46,854 nt of DNA from Pseudomonas sp. GM80 (GCF_000282515.1 NZ_AKJD01000055.1:1-46854); one strand, 5' to 3'. Shown: positions 16,044 through 25,370, counted from the first letter of the stretch. Notes: generated by a model from the letters alone, not told the origin. A program made the numbers and translations.

Positions 16044-16475
16044 AGCGGGCGACATCATACCTAGGTCGGCTCGGGGCGTCCATGCTGGGGTTTGTCAGTG
16101 CGCGTGTCCGCTGAAATCACTGTATTCCTTAAAGCTGTAACGTCCTGCAAAACCCTCGCTTGGCGCTTTCACGGGACTGATCTATGGTTCTGTTGCCGCG
16201 AGGGCTTTTTGCTCGTTGATCTGAAAATTTCCACAAACGCGGCGTTTTTGTTCTTTTTTTCGAACGACCTATTGTCCTTTACCCCCTTTGATCCTACGAT
16301 CCGTTTGAGATTTCAAACGCTCTTAGGCTGGGTGTTGCAGCGCTGGTGGTTCGAAACGTCCACGCTTGATGCGCCACACCCGGTCACTGATTTCCCTGAC
16401 GGCAGCCTTGCGAGGCGCCTTTCTACAATCATAATTTGCTCCGCGCAGGCCGCGGTGCTGTTAAGGAAAGCCGAC
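16044..16475 (+). promoter_or_regulatory. 432-bp region upstream of gabD without a gene
   Basis: An open frame runs through this stretch in the gabD frame but has no ribosome site and poor coding character, so I treat it as leader DNA. It contains a long imperfect inverted repeat (CCCTCGC at 16153-16159 against GCGAGGG at 16198-16204, followed by CTTTTT), which could be a terminator or structured leader. Closer to the gene is a weak sigma-70 match, TTGCGA (16408-16413) and ATAATT (16431-16436), 17 bases apart. Also visible are T-runs near 16245-16260. No operator is recognisable with certainty. Confidence 0.4.
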
Positions 16476-17918
16476 ATGCAGCTTAAAGACACCCAGTTGT
16501 TCCGCCAGCAAGCCTTTATTGATGGCGCTTGGGTTGATGCGGACAACGGTCAGACGATCAAGGTCAATAACCCGGCCACCGGCGAAATCCTCGGTACCGT
16601 GCCAAAGATGGGCGCCGCCGAAACCCGCCGTGCCATTGAAGCGGCCGACAAGGCGCTGCCAGCCTGGCGTGCGCTGACCGCCAAAGAGCGTGCCGGCAAG
16701 CTGCGTCGCTGGTTCGAACTGATGATCGAGAACCAGGACGACCTCGCGCGCCTGATGACTCTCGAGCAGGGCAAGCCACTGGCCGAAGCCAAAGGCGAAA
16801 TCGTTTACGCCGCTTCGTTCATCGAGTGGTTCGCCGAAGAGGCCAAGCGCATTTACGGTGACGTGATTCCGGGTCATCAGCCAGACAAGCGTCTGATCGT
16901 GATCAAGCAGCCAATCGGCGTGACCGCCGCGATCACCCCGTGGAACTTCCCGGCGGCGATGATCACCCGTAAAGCCGGCCCGGCTCTGGCCGCTGGTTGC
17001 ACGATGGTGCTCAAGCCTGCTTCGCAAACGCCGTTTTCCGCTTTCGCCCTGGCCGAACTGGCTCAGCGTGCGGGCATTCCTGCGGGCGTGTTCAGCGTGG
17101 TGTCCGGCAGCGCCGGCGACATCGGCAGCGAGCTGACCAGCAACCCGATCGTGCGCAAACTGTCCTTCACCGGTTCGACCGAAATCGGTCGTCAGCTGAT
17201 GGCTGAATGCGCCAAGGACATCAAGAAAGTCTCGCTGGAACTGGGCGGCAACGCGCCGTTCATCGTGTTCGACGACGCGGACCTGGATAAGGCCGTCGAA
17301 GGCGCGATCATTTCCAAATACCGCAACAACGGCCAGACCTGCGTCTGCGCCAACCGTCTGTACATTCAGGATTCGGTCTACGACGCGTTCGCCGAGAAGC
17401 TGAAAGTGGCTGTGGCCAAACTGAAGATCGGCAACGGTCTGGAAGACGGCACCACCACTGGCCCGCTGATCGACGAAAAGGCCGTGGCCAAGGTCAAGGA
17501 ACACATTGCTGACGCCGTATCCAAAGGCGCCACCGTGCTGGCTGGCGGCAAGGCGATGGAAGGCAACTTCTTCGAGCCGACCATCCTCACCAACGTGCCG
17601 AAAAATGCTGCCGTGGCCAAGGAAGAAACCTTCGGCCCGCTGGCACCGCTGTTCCGCTTCAAAGACGAAGCCGAAGTGATCGCGATGTCCAACGACACCG
17701 AGTTCGGTCTGGCTTCGTACTTCTATGCGCGCGACCTCGGTCGTGTGTTCCGTGTCGCGGAAGCGCTGGAATACGGCATGGTTGGCGTCAACACCGGGCT
17801 GATCTCCAACGAAGTCGCGCCGTTCGGCGGCATCAAGGCCTCGGGCCTGGGCCGTGAAGGCTCCAAGTACGGCATCGAAGATTACCTGGAAATCAAATAC
17901 CTCTGCCTGGGCATCTAA
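16476..17918 (+). CDS. gabD: Succinate-semialdehyde dehydrogenase (NADP+)
   Basis: This 480-residue aldehyde dehydrogenase oxidises succinate (or glutarate) semialdehyde to the acid, the second step of GABA or 5-aminovalerate degradation. It shows NPATGEILGTVP near the N terminus, the cofactor segment TPWNFPAAMITRK, SFTGSTEIGR, general base Glu255 in LELGGNAP, nucleophile Cys289 in GQTCVC, and the C-terminal PFGGIKASGLGREGSKYGIEDYLEIKY block diagnostic of GabD. The ATG at 16476 follows AAGGAA by about seven bases and matches the family's usual length. gabT follows 187 bp downstream on the same strand, so the pair forms the gab catabolic unit. No regulator gene is adjacent. Confidence 0.97.
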   Translation: MQLKDTQLFRQQAFIDGAWVDADNGQTIKVNNPATGEILGTVPKMGAAETRRAIEAADKALPAWRALTAKERAGKLRRWFELMIENQDDLARLMTLEQGKPLAEAKGEIVYAASFIEWFAEEAKRIYGDVIPGHQPDKRLIVIKQPIGVTAAITPWNFPAAMITRKAGPALAAGCTMVLKPASQTPFSAFALAELAQRAGIPAGVFSVVSGSAGDIGSELTSNPIVRKLSFTGSTEIGRQLMAECAKDIKKVSLELGGNAPFIVFDDADLDKAVEGAIISKYRNNGQTCVCANRLYIQDSVYDAFAEKLKVAVAKLKIGNGLEDGTTTGPLIDEKAVAKVKEHIADAVSKGATVLAGGKAMEGNFFEPTILTNVPKNAAVAKEETFGPLAPLFRFKDEAEVIAMSNDTEFGLASYFYARDLGRVFRVAEALEYGMVGVNTGLISNEVAPFGGIKASGLGREGSKYGIEDYLEIKYLCLGI

Positions 17919-17941
17919 AGCCGAGAAAGGGATCGTTGCAA

Positions 17942-17975
17942 ACGCAAAGGGCACGAGAGCGCTGCCCCTTTGCGT
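17942..17975 (+). other. Intercistronic hairpin between gabD and gabT
   Basis: ACGCAAAGGGCA (17942-17953) pairs with TGCCCCTTTGCGT (17963-17975) with one bulge and a 9-base loop. It is G/C-rich but followed by few T's, so it looks more like an mRNA-stability or partial-termination element than a strong terminator. Confidence 0.5.
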
Positions 17976-18105
17976 CGTTTCAAAACCGGAATTTTCTCTG
18001 CGGCCGGGAACGCTGTGGCAGTCGATCATCGCATGCTGCCACCGTCGCTTCCTCCCGCTTAATCCTTGAACCACGCCGCCCGATGAGCGGCGAATGAGGA
18101 CTGTA

Positions 18106-19383
18106 ATGAGCAAGACTAACGCTGAACTGATGGCCCGCCGGACCGCAGCTGTTCCACGTGGTGTTGGCCAGATTCACCCGATCTTCGCTGAATCGGCAAA
18201 GAACGCTACCGTGACGGACGTTGAAGGTCGTGAGTTCATCGACTTCGCCGGCGGTATCGCTGTATTGAACACCGGCCACGTGCACCCGAAAATCATCGCC
18301 GCCGTGACCGAACAGCTGAACAAGCTGACCCACACTTGCTTCCAGGTGCTGGCTTACGAGCCGTACGTAGAAGTGTGCGAAAAGATCAACGCGAAGATCC
18401 CGGGTGATTTCGCCAAGAAAACCCTGCTGGTCACCACCGGTTCCGAAGCGGTAGAAAACGCCGTGAAAATCGCCCGTGCCGCCACTGGCCGCGCTGGCGT
18501 GATCGCTTTCACTGGCGCCTACCACGGTCGCACCATGATGACCCTGGGCCTGACCGGTAAAGTCGTGCCTTACTCGGCCGGCATGGGTCTGATGCCTGGC
18601 GGCATCTTCCGCGCGCTGTACCCGAACGAACTGCATGGCGTGAGCATCGACGACTCGATCGCTTCCATCGAACGCATCTTCAAGAACGACGCCGAGCCGA
18701 AAGACATCGCCGCGATCATCATCGAGCCTGTACAGGGTGAGGGTGGTTTCTACGTCGCGCCGAAGGAATTCATGAAGCGCCTGCGCGCGCTGTGCGACCA
18801 GCACGGCATCCTGTTGATCGCTGACGAAGTACAGACCGGCGCTGGCCGTACCGGTACCTTCTTCGCCATGGAACAGATGGGCGTTGCTGCCGACTTGACC
18901 ACCTTCGCCAAATCCATCGCGGGCGGCTTCCCGCTGGCCGGTGTTTGCGGCAAGGCCGAATACATGGACGCCATTGCTCCAGGCGGCCTCGGTGGCACCT
19001 ACGCCGGTAGCCCGATCGCTTGCGCCGCTGCGCTGGCAGTGATGGAAGTGTTCGAAGAAGAAAACCTGCTGGATCGCTGCAAGGCAGTCGGCGAGCGTCT
19101 GGTCACTGGTCTGAAGGCTATTCAGGCCAAGTACCCGGTGATCGGTGAAGTCCGCGCGCTGGGCGCGATGATCGCCGTCGAGCTGTTCGAAAACGGCGAC
19201 AGTCACAAGCCAAACGCTGCCGCTGTGGCATCGGTTGTGGCCAAAGCGCGCGACAAGGGTCTGATCCTGCTGTCCTGCGGCACCTACGGCAACGTTCTGC
19301 GCGTACTGGTACCGCTGACCTCGCCGGACGAGCAACTGGACAAAGGTCTGGCGATCATCGAAGAGTGCTTCTCCGAGCTCTGA
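18106..19383 (+). CDS. gabT: 4-aminobutyrate (GABA) aminotransferase
   Basis: This 425-residue class III PLP aminotransferase transfers the amino group of GABA (and 5-aminovalerate) to 2-oxoglutarate, giving succinate semialdehyde for GabD. It has FIDFAGGIAVLNTGHVHPK, the PLP phosphate-binding TTGSEAVENAVKIAR, GAYHGRT, DEVQTGAGRTGTFFA and PLP lysine Lys269 in TFAKSIAGGFPL. I chose the ATG at 18106 because AGGA lies five bases upstream; an alternative at 18094 adds four residues. A strong terminator follows the gene, so the unit ends here. Synteny of gabD and gabT is usual in Pseudomonas. Confidence 0.97.
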   Translation: MSKTNAELMARRTAAVPRGVGQIHPIFAESAKNATVTDVEGREFIDFAGGIAVLNTGHVHPKIIAAVTEQLNKLTHTCFQVLAYEPYVEVCEKINAKIPGDFAKKTLLVTTGSEAVENAVKIARAATGRAGVIAFTGAYHGRTMMTLGLTGKVVPYSAGMGLMPGGIFRALYPNELHGVSIDDSIASIERIFKNDAEPKDIAAIIIEPVQGEGGFYVAPKEFMKRLRALCDQHGILLIADEVQTGAGRTGTFFAMEQMGVAADLTTFAKSIAGGFPLAGVCGKAEYMDAIAPGGLGGTYAGSPIACAAALAVMEVFEEENLLDRCKAVGERLVTGLKAIQAKYPVIGEVRALGAMIAVELFENGDSHKPNAAAVASVVAKARDKGLILLSCGTYGNVLRVLVPLTSPDEQLDKGLAIIEECFSEL

Positions 19384-19406
19384 TCTCCCCGTGTGACCTG
19401 ATCGAC

Positions 19407-19433
19407 AAAAAACCCGCTTCGGCGGGTTTTTTT
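19407..19433 (+). terminator. Rho-independent terminator after gabT
   Basis: AACCCGC, tetraloop TTCG, GCGGGTT followed by a run of seven T's; A's on the left side make it partly bidirectional. Confidence 0.93.
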
Positions 19434-19520
19434 ACGCCCCTTGAAACACATCGAGCGCTTTAGCACTGTATCGAATGGCCAGCATTGGCTAAGGTTCAGG
19501 CATTGCAAGGGAGAGCGCGC

Positions 19521-20732
19521 ATGACTGCCGTTGAATTACCCGCCGTACCGCGAGTGTTGATTGCCGAGGCTGACCCGTGGTCGCGCGACCTGCTCAAACA
19601 AGTATTGCTGAACGTGCGTTGTGATGCGCGGCTGGATCTGTGTGCCGATGGGCAGCAAGCCATGTCGATGCTCAGCGAAATTCCGTATGACTTGGCTATC
19701 GTCGATTGGGAGCTGCCCGGCGTCGATGGTTTGAACGTGCTGCGCAGCGTGCGCCAGCGCAAACGCAATCCGCCGCTGCCGTTCATTCTGATGAGCAGTC
19801 GCAATGACAGCGCCAGTGTGCGCGAAGCCATTCCGTTGGCGCCGACGGCGTATCTGACCAAACCGCTGAACATGGAAAGTCTGACCGCCCGTTTGCAGGG
19901 TTTGCTGCTCAATGCCGGGGAAGAGGTGTTCTGCGAAGTGCCGGCGCTGGCGCCGGGCATGACCTTGTCGGTGTTTCTTGAGCGTCGCCGTGAGCAAGCC
20001 GATGGCGCGCCGTTGATGACCGACGTTCAAGTGGCCGTGAAGCGCAGCCTGAATCCCAATGGCCTCGACCTGAAGCTGCTGGAAGATGAGATAAAAACCG
20101 ATCCGCAAATCACCGCAGTGTTGATCGCGGCGGCCAACAGCGCCGCGCAGCACCATGGCGCGCCGGTGCAGACATTGGCTCAGGCGCTGCATCGACTGGG
20201 CACCGGGCAGAGCATGAACCTGATCCTCGGCTTGGCGCTCAAGCGCAGTGCCAAACTCAGTGATCCGTGTCTGGCCGACTATGCCGAGCGTTATTGGGGC
20301 TTGTCGCTGCACACCGCTGAATACGCGCGCACCTTGGCGCGCTTGCTCGACCTGGATCAGGAACGCTGCTATTGCGCGGGCATGCTCCATCGGCTCGGTG
20401 ATCTGGCGCTGTTGCGCTGCTTGCAGGAGTGGCAGCAGGCCGGTGGTGAGCTGGATGAGCTGGAGGAAGTCGGTGAGGCGCTGGCTGAGTTTGGTGCGGC
20501 TTATGGTTCGGCCTTGCGTACACGTTGGCGTTTGCCGCTGGAATTGCGGGAGTTGATTGCCTCGGTCTACCAGCTCGGCGGCGGGGTCTATTCACGCGAA
20601 GCACTGGTGATGAACATGGCGGCGCAGATGGCGCGCCTGACCGAGCATGAAGGCGTTGAGGAGCTGGCGAAGAGCCGCACGGCGCGGCTGCTGAAGATCG
20701 GCTTGCCGGAGCTGATGCGGATGCGTAAGTAA
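19521..20732 (+). CDS. Response regulator with C-terminal HDOD domain
   Basis: This 403-residue protein has a receiver domain at about 8-125: RVLIAEADPW acidic pocket, phospho-acceptor Asp62 in AIVDWELPG, and the TKPLN lysine. An HDOD domain follows (about 190-390: ITAVLIAAANSAAQHHG...LAQALHRLG...MLHRLGDLALLRCL). HDOD modules are HD-related signalling domains usually without hydrolase activity. The receiver would be phosphorylated by an unlinked kinase, since no kinase gene is adjacent. The ATG at 19521 has AAGGGAG seven bases upstream. The gene is convergent with the diguanylate cyclase at 20894-21883, and a REPIN lies between them. Confidence 0.85.
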   Translation: MTAVELPAVPRVLIAEADPWSRDLLKQVLLNVRCDARLDLCADGQQAMSMLSEIPYDLAIVDWELPGVDGLNVLRSVRQRKRNPPLPFILMSSRNDSASVREAIPLAPTAYLTKPLNMESLTARLQGLLLNAGEEVFCEVPALAPGMTLSVFLERRREQADGAPLMTDVQVAVKRSLNPNGLDLKLLEDEIKTDPQITAVLIAAANSAAQHHGAPVQTLAQALHRLGTGQSMNLILGLALKRSAKLSDPCLADYAERYWGLSLHTAEYARTLARLLDLDQERCYCAGMLHRLGDLALLRCLQEWQQAGGELDELEEVGEALAEFGAAYGSALRTRWRLPLELRELIASVYQLGGGVYSREALVMNMAAQMARLTEHEGVEELAKSRTARLLKIGLPELMRMRK

Positions 20733-20764
20733 CCCGCCCACACCTTTCTTAAGAGTCGAGCCTT

Positions 20765-20871
20765 TGTGGCGAGGGGATTTATCCCCGTTGGGCTGCGCAG
20801 CGGCCCCTCTTTTGATTTAAAAAAGCAGGGGACTGCTGCGCAGTCCAGCGGGGATAAATCCCCTCGCCACA
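20765..20871. repeat. REPIN, family A (GTGGCGAGGGG palindrome), copy 1
   Basis: Two inverted units that start TGTGGCGAGGGGATTTATCC and its complement flank a variable centre with CTGCGCAG-type sub-palindromes. The element lies between two convergent genes and probably folds into a long hairpin. Further copies are at 25506, 27134 and 35714. Confidence 0.88.
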
Positions 20872-20893
20872 GGTCGCATTTCAAATCGAATAT

Positions 20894-21883
20894 TCAGGCA
20901 GAGATGATGCGGTTCTTGCCCTGGCGCTTGGCCTCGTACATTGCCGCATCCGCACGGGCGAACAGGCTGTCGAGGTTCTCGTCATCTTCGGTGAGGCTGG
21001 TCAGGCCCTGGCTCACGGTGATAGCGAAGGTCTGGCCGTCGTGGTTGAAACTCAACCGCTGAATCTCCTGCTGCAACCGTTCAGCCACCTGCATCGCCAT
21101 GTCCGGCGCACAACCCGGAAACACCGCAGCAAATTCTTCCCCGCCAATGCGTCCGAACAGGTCGCCGCGGCGCAACGATCCACGCCCGCACTCGGCAATC
21201 CGTTGCAGCACGTTGTCGCCTTCAGGGTGGCCATAGGTGTCGTTGATCATTTTAAAATCATCGATATCCAGCAGCAGGAACGCCATCGGTGAACCTTGCA
21301 GACGCGCCTCGTCGAACTCGCGGTTGGCGCATTCGAAGAAGTGACGGCGGTTGCTGCTTTGGGTCAGCACATCAGTGGTCGCCAGACGATGCAGTTCGGT
21401 TTCCATCTGCTTCTTGTCGGTGATGTCCTCGGCAATGCCGACGATGATCACCGGCTGTCCGGGCTCGTCCTGACGATTGATAAAGCATTTGTCGCTGAGC
21501 CAGCGCACTTGGCCGTCGGCGGCGATGATCCGGTATTCGCGATCTTCCACCGCGCCCTTGTGCAGGACTTCGGCAAGGCTGCGTTCGGCGTATTCGAGGT
21601 CGTCGGGGTAGATGCTGTCGCGCCACTGGTTGTAGTCGGCGAGCAACAGGCCGGCGGAACGGCCGAAAATCCGTTCATAGGCGGGGCTGACGTACAGCAC
21701 CTGACGGGTTTCCCAGTTGAAAGCCCAAAGCACGGCGTTGACGCTGACCAGCAGCGAGCTGAACAGCTGCTCGCGTTCGCTCAGGCGGGCGACTTCGCCT
21801 TGCGCGTGCATCAACGCCATAAGGGTTTGCGCGGCCTCGGGCCACTGCGGGAAGGATGAGTCTTTTTGGTTGTTATTGACCAT
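20894..21883 (-). CDS. PAS-GGDEF diguanylate cyclase
   Basis: This 329-residue protein has a PAS sensor at about 40-160 (VLWAFNWETRQVLYVSPAYERIFGRS...REYRIIAADGQVRWL...IVGIAEDITDKKQ) and a GGDEF domain at about 165-329. The active site is GGEEF at 247-251, and the product-inhibition I-site RRGD at 238-241 is spaced five residues before it, so an active, feedback-inhibited enzyme making cyclic di-GMP from GTP is expected. The segment TDVLTQSSNRR departs from the usual TDPLTGLxNRR. No membrane segment is visible, so it is cytoplasmic. I prefer the ATG at 21883 to a TTG 36 bases upstream; neither has a clear ribosome site. Confidence 0.88.
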   Translation of the reverse strand: MVNNNQKDSSFPQWPEAAQTLMALMHAQGEVARLSEREQLFSSLLVSVNAVLWAFNWETRQVLYVSPAYERIFGRSAGLLLADYNQWRDSIYPDDLEYAERSLAEVLHKGAVEDREYRIIAADGQVRWLSDKCFINRQDEPGQPVIIVGIAEDITDKKQMETELHRLATTDVLTQSSNRRHFFECANREFDEARLQGSPMAFLLLDIDDFKMINDTYGHPEGDNVLQRIAECGRGSLRRGDLFGRIGGEEFAAVFPGCAPDMAMQVAERLQQEIQRLSFNHDGQTFAITVSQGLTSLTEDDENLDSLFARADAAMYEAKRQGKNRIISA

Positions 21884-22027
21884 CGGCACAAGTCTCAAAG
21901 GGCGTGCCGCAATCGACAACGGCCACAGTACAGCCCGCCGGGATGGCGAAGTGTCTTTGAGATAGGGGATTTTGGGCGAAGTTCCCGGTGTTTAGCGGAT
22001 ACTGCCAAGCGGCCATCGCTGCACGCC

Positions 22028-22114
22028 TGTAGGAGCTGTCGCGTGAAACGAGGCTGCGATCTTTTGATTTCAACAAACAGAAACAAAGGATCGCAGCCTG
22101 CGGCAGCTGCTACA
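22028..22114. repeat. REP pair, family B (GATCGCAGCCTGCGGCAGC type), diverged
   Basis: TGTAGGAGCTGTCGC on the left is mirrored by GGATCGCAGCCTGCGGCAGC...TACA on the right, with several mismatches. It lies between the desaturase and the diguanylate cyclase genes, both on the minus strand. Related copies are at 25972, 30039, 45431 and 46801. Confidence 0.8.
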
Positions 22115-22117
22115 CCG

Positions 22118-23299
22118 TCAGGCGGTGGGGCGTAGAGAATAGGTTTTCAGTTGGCCGGCAAAGTCGCGCAGGGACTGGATGCCGCTGGCTTCTGCTTCGT
22201 GAACCCACTCTTTGATGGCCGCGAGCATATCGTGGCCGTTTGCGCTGGTCTTGACCCAGATCTGCTGCAGGGCCAGACGTTTTTCGTAAATTACCTTCAG
22301 CGCCTGGCTGTGCTCGAGCATGTTCTGGATACGCAAGTGGTGACGATCTTCAAGCAGGCTGGTTTCCCGCGACAGCAGACGCTTGGCGCGGTGGAACTGG
22401 TGACGTACCGAATGATCGACCTTGGCCAGCTCTTGCTTGACCAGCGGGCCGATCACCAATTTGCGGTACTGGGCCATGATCTGGAAGCGGTTGTTGAGGA
22501 TCGCCATGGCGGTGTCCATGTCCAGACTGCCTTTGCCTTCCACGCGATGGGCAATCGGTGCGACACGCTGAACCTTGGCCAGACGCAGGAAACTGAAGAC
22601 TTTGATCCACGCCCAGCCGAGGTCGAACTCCCACTTCTTCACCGACAGCTTGGCCGAGTTAGGGTAGGTGTGATGGTTGTTGTGCAGTTCTTCGCCACCG
22701 ATCAGGATGCCCCAAGGCACCAGATTGGTCGCCGCGTCGCGGCATTCGAAGTTGCGATAGCCGACCGCATGGCCGAGACCGTTGATTACGCCGGCGGCCC
22801 ACACCGGGATCCACATCATCTGGATCGCCCAGATGGTGATGCCGATGGTGCCGAACAGCAGCAGGTCGATGACGCCCATGATCGCCACGCCCAACAGTGG
22901 GTAGCGGCTGTAGACGTTGCGTTCGATCCAGTCTTCCGGGCAGTTCTTGCCGTAGATGCGCAAGGTTTCCGGATTCTGCGCTTCGGCGCGGTACAACTCG
23001 GCGCCGGTACGCAGTACCGTGGACAAACCCTTGATGACCGGGCTGTGCGGGTCGTCTTCGGTTTCGCATTTGGCGTGGTGTTTACGGTGGATGGCGGTCC
23101 ACTCGCGGGTGTTCTGCGCCGTGGTCAGCCACAGCCAGAAGCGGAAAAAGTGTTTCAGGCCAGCATTCAGCTCCAGGGAGCGATGGGCCGAGTAACGGTG
23201 CAGATAAACCGTGACGCCGACAATTGTCACGTGGGTCATCAGCAGGGTGACTGCGACCAGAGACCAGGCCGACAAGCCAAGAAAACCTTCGTACCACAT
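22118..23299 (-). CDS. desA: Delta-9 acyl-lipid/acyl-CoA desaturase
   Basis: This 393-residue membrane desaturase introduces a cis double bond in fatty acyl chains using O2 and two iron ions. The three histidine boxes are present: HRYSAH at 34-39, HRKHH at 71-75 and HNNHH in EELHNNHHTYPNSAK. Hydrophobic segments lie near 8-32, 50-62 and in the 145-185 region, and a roughly 130-residue cytoplasmic helical tail follows. Position next to the GGDEF-EAL gene and the cys operon matches desA of P. aeruginosa (PA0286), whose product acts on membrane phospholipids. The ATG at 23299 has GAGGG about 12 bases upstream. It is divergent from the GGDEF-EAL gene. Confidence 0.9.
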   Translation of the reverse strand: MWYEGFLGLSAWSLVAVTLLMTHVTIVGVTVYLHRYSAHRSLELNAGLKHFFRFWLWLTTAQNTREWTAIHRKHHAKCETEDDPHSPVIKGLSTVLRTGAELYRAEAQNPETLRIYGKNCPEDWIERNVYSRYPLLGVAIMGVIDLLLFGTIGITIWAIQMMWIPVWAAGVINGLGHAVGYRNFECRDAATNLVPWGILIGGEELHNNHHTYPNSAKLSVKKWEFDLGWAWIKVFSFLRLAKVQRVAPIAHRVEGKGSLDMDTAMAILNNRFQIMAQYRKLVIGPLVKQELAKVDHSVRHQFHRAKRLLSRETSLLEDRHHLRIQNMLEHSQALKVIYEKRLALQQIWVKTSANGHDMLAAIKEWVHEAEASGIQSLRDFAGQLKTYSLRPTA

Positions 23300-23407
23300 A
23301 GGCTATAGGGCCCTCGATAAAGATAAAAACAGCCGTTGCATTATCACTAAGCACACAGATAAAACCAGTCGCCCTTTCAGATAAGAGTCGCTGGATGTTT
23401 CTTGACC

Positions 23408-23413
23408 TATAAT
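23408..23413 (+). promoter_or_regulatory. Candidate -10 element of the GGDEF-EAL gene
   Basis: A perfect TATAAT lies 20 bases before the ATG at 23434 in the 134-bp region divergent to desA. No good -35 hexamer is found at the right distance, so an activator or a different start point is possible. Confidence 0.35.
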
Positions 23414-23433
23414 TTCAACCTTTTTGTAGGGAC

Positions 23434-25365
23434 ATGGACAGCCGAATGTCTGCCACTTATCGCGATGCCTTGCGTGCAGCGCTGCTCTATCTCGTGCTTG
23501 CCGCTGTCTGGCTGCAAGGTTCTGATCATTTATTAAACAATTTCTTCGATAGTTCCGTCGATCTTGCCCGCTGGCAACTGATCAACGGTTACCTGTTTGC
23601 GGCGGTCAGCGCCGGGCTGATTTTCCTCGCGCGGGCGCGTTTGTGTGCGTTTCTGGGAATCGGTGCGCGTTTGCGTGAGCGCCACGCAGACCGTGAACGC
23701 TTGCGTCAGGCGGCAGCGGTGTTCGACTGCACGCGAGAAGGGGTGCTGGTGACCAATCATCAGGGGTTGATCGTGCACGTCAATCGCGCCTTCATGGAGA
23801 TCACCGGTTATCAGCGCGAAGAAGTCCTCGGGCAGCAGCCGAGCCTGTTCAAGTCCGGCCATCATCCGCCGGGTTTCTATCAGGCAATGTTTGCCACGCT
23901 GGAGTCGCAGGGCGAGTGGAGCGGCGAGATCTGGAACCGGCGTAAAAGCGGCGAAATTTATCCACAGTGGCAAACCATCCGGGTCATTCACGATGATCAG
24001 GCGCGGATCAGCCACTATGTGGCGGTGTTCTCCGACATCAGCGCGATCAAGGACTCGGAGTCCGAGCTCAAGCGCCTCGCCCACCATGACCCGCTGACCG
24101 ACCTGCCCAATCGCCTGCTGTTCAGCGACCGCGCCGAGCAGGCGCTGGCGTCGGCGCAGACCCACAAGCGCGGCTGTGCCTTGCTGATGCTCGATCTCGA
24201 TCACTTCAAGATGATCAACGACAGCCTCGGGCATAACGTCGGCGATCGCTTGCTCAAGGCTGTGGCGGCGCGCTTGCAGGAACTGTTCGGGCCGGGGATT
24301 ACCCTGGCGCGCCTCGGTGGCGACGAGTTCGCCGTGCTCGCGGAAAGTTGTCCACAGCCGGTGCAGGCGGCGGCACTGGCCCAGCGCATTCTCGATGCGC
24401 TGAAGGAGCCGTTCTGCATCGACGGTCACGAACTGTTCATCAACGCCAGCATCGGCATCAGCCTGTTTCCCAGCGATGCACTGAGCGCCGAGCAGTTGCT
24501 GCGCAATGCCGATGCCGCGCTGTTCAAGGCCAAAGGCAGCGGACGCAACGGTTACGCCCTGTACACCGAAGAACTCACTGCCCACGCCCAGCAACGCGTC
24601 GAAATCGCGTTTGAACTGCGCCGCGCGCTGGAACAACAGGAGCTGCGTGTCTATTACCAACCGGTGCATGACCTGAAAACCAGTCGCCTGATCGGCGTCG
24701 AAGCGCTGGTGCGCTGGCAGCATCCGCAGCGCGGTCTGGTATCACCGGCAGAATTCATCCCGATCGCCGAGCGCACCGGGCTGATCGCCGAAATCGACGC
24801 CTGGGTCATGCAGCAGGCGTGTCGGCAGATGTGTGAGTGGCAGCAGGCCGGCGTGGTGTTGTCGTTTGTCGCGGTGAATGTTTCGTCGCGATTGTTCGCC
24901 CGTCGTGAGCTGTATCAACAAGTGGCGCAGGTGCTGCGCGATACCGGGCTGGATCCGGCCTACCTGGAGCTGGAAGTCACCGAGAGCGCGGTGATGGATG
25001 ATCCGGAAGTGGCGCTGGAGCAGATGCACCGTTTACGTGAACTGGGGATTCGCCTGGCCATTGATGATTTCGGCACCGGCTATTCGTCGCTGCTGAGGCT
25101 CAAGCGTTTGCCGGTGCAGAAATTGAAGATCGATCAGGGATTTGTTGCAGGTTTGCCGTGGGATGAAGACGACGCGGCGATTGTCCGGGTGATCATCGCG
25201 CTGGCGCGGAGCATGGGCATGCAGGTGCATGCGGAAGGGATCGAGCAGGCGGAGCAGGCGGTGTTTTTGCTGGAGCAGGCATGTGATCTGGGGCAGGGGT
25301 ACTGGTTTGGCCGGCCGGTGCCGGCGACCGAAATTGACTGGACGAAAGCACCTGTTATTGGCTGA
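23434..25365 (+). CDS. Membrane PAS-GGDEF-EAL c-di-GMP signalling protein
   Basis: This 643-residue protein has two N-terminal membrane segments (about 13-29 and 50-68), a PAS domain near 92-205, a GGDEF domain at about 215-380 with intact GGDEF at 295-299, and an EAL domain at about 395-640 with EAL at 423-425, ELEVTES and DDFGTGYSS. Both enzymatic motifs look intact; in such hybrids the phosphodiesterase often dominates, with GGDEF as a GTP-binding regulator. It is the positional counterpart of P. aeruginosa PA0285 (PipA), next to desA and oscA. Two in-frame ATGs (23434 and 23446) are close, and the ribosome site does not decide. The 18-bp tandem repeat starts six bases after its stop. Confidence 0.88.
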   Translation: MDSRMSATYRDALRAALLYLVLAAVWLQGSDHLLNNFFDSSVDLARWQLINGYLFAAVSAGLIFLARARLCAFLGIGARLRERHADRERLRQAAAVFDCTREGVLVTNHQGLIVHVNRAFMEITGYQREEVLGQQPSLFKSGHHPPGFYQAMFATLESQGEWSGEIWNRRKSGEIYPQWQTIRVIHDDQARISHYVAVFSDISAIKDSESELKRLAHHDPLTDLPNRLLFSDRAEQALASAQTHKRGCALLMLDLDHFKMINDSLGHNVGDRLLKAVAARLQELFGPGITLARLGGDEFAVLAESCPQPVQAAALAQRILDALKEPFCIDGHELFINASIGISLFPSDALSAEQLLRNADAALFKAKGSGRNGYALYTEELTAHAQQRVEIAFELRRALEQQELRVYYQPVHDLKTSRLIGVEALVRWQHPQRGLVSPAEFIPIAERTGLIAEIDAWVMQQACRQMCEWQQAGVVLSFVAVNVSSRLFARRELYQQVAQVLRDTGLDPAYLELEVTESAVMDDPEVALEQMHRLRELGIRLAIDDFGTGYSSLLRLKRLPVQKLKIDQGFVAGLPWDEDDAAIVRVIIALARSMGMQVHAEGIEQAEQAVFLLEQACDLGQGYWFGRPVPATEIDWTKAPVIG

Positions 25366-25370
25366 CAGCT

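Noticed and set aside
15899..16475. Genomic island integrated at tRNA-Arg
   Set aside because: No integrase gene and no repeat of the tRNA 3' end were found in the window.
16092..16475. N-terminal extension of GabD by 128 residues
   Set aside because: The extension is not in the family, and a good ribosome site precedes the ATG at 16476.
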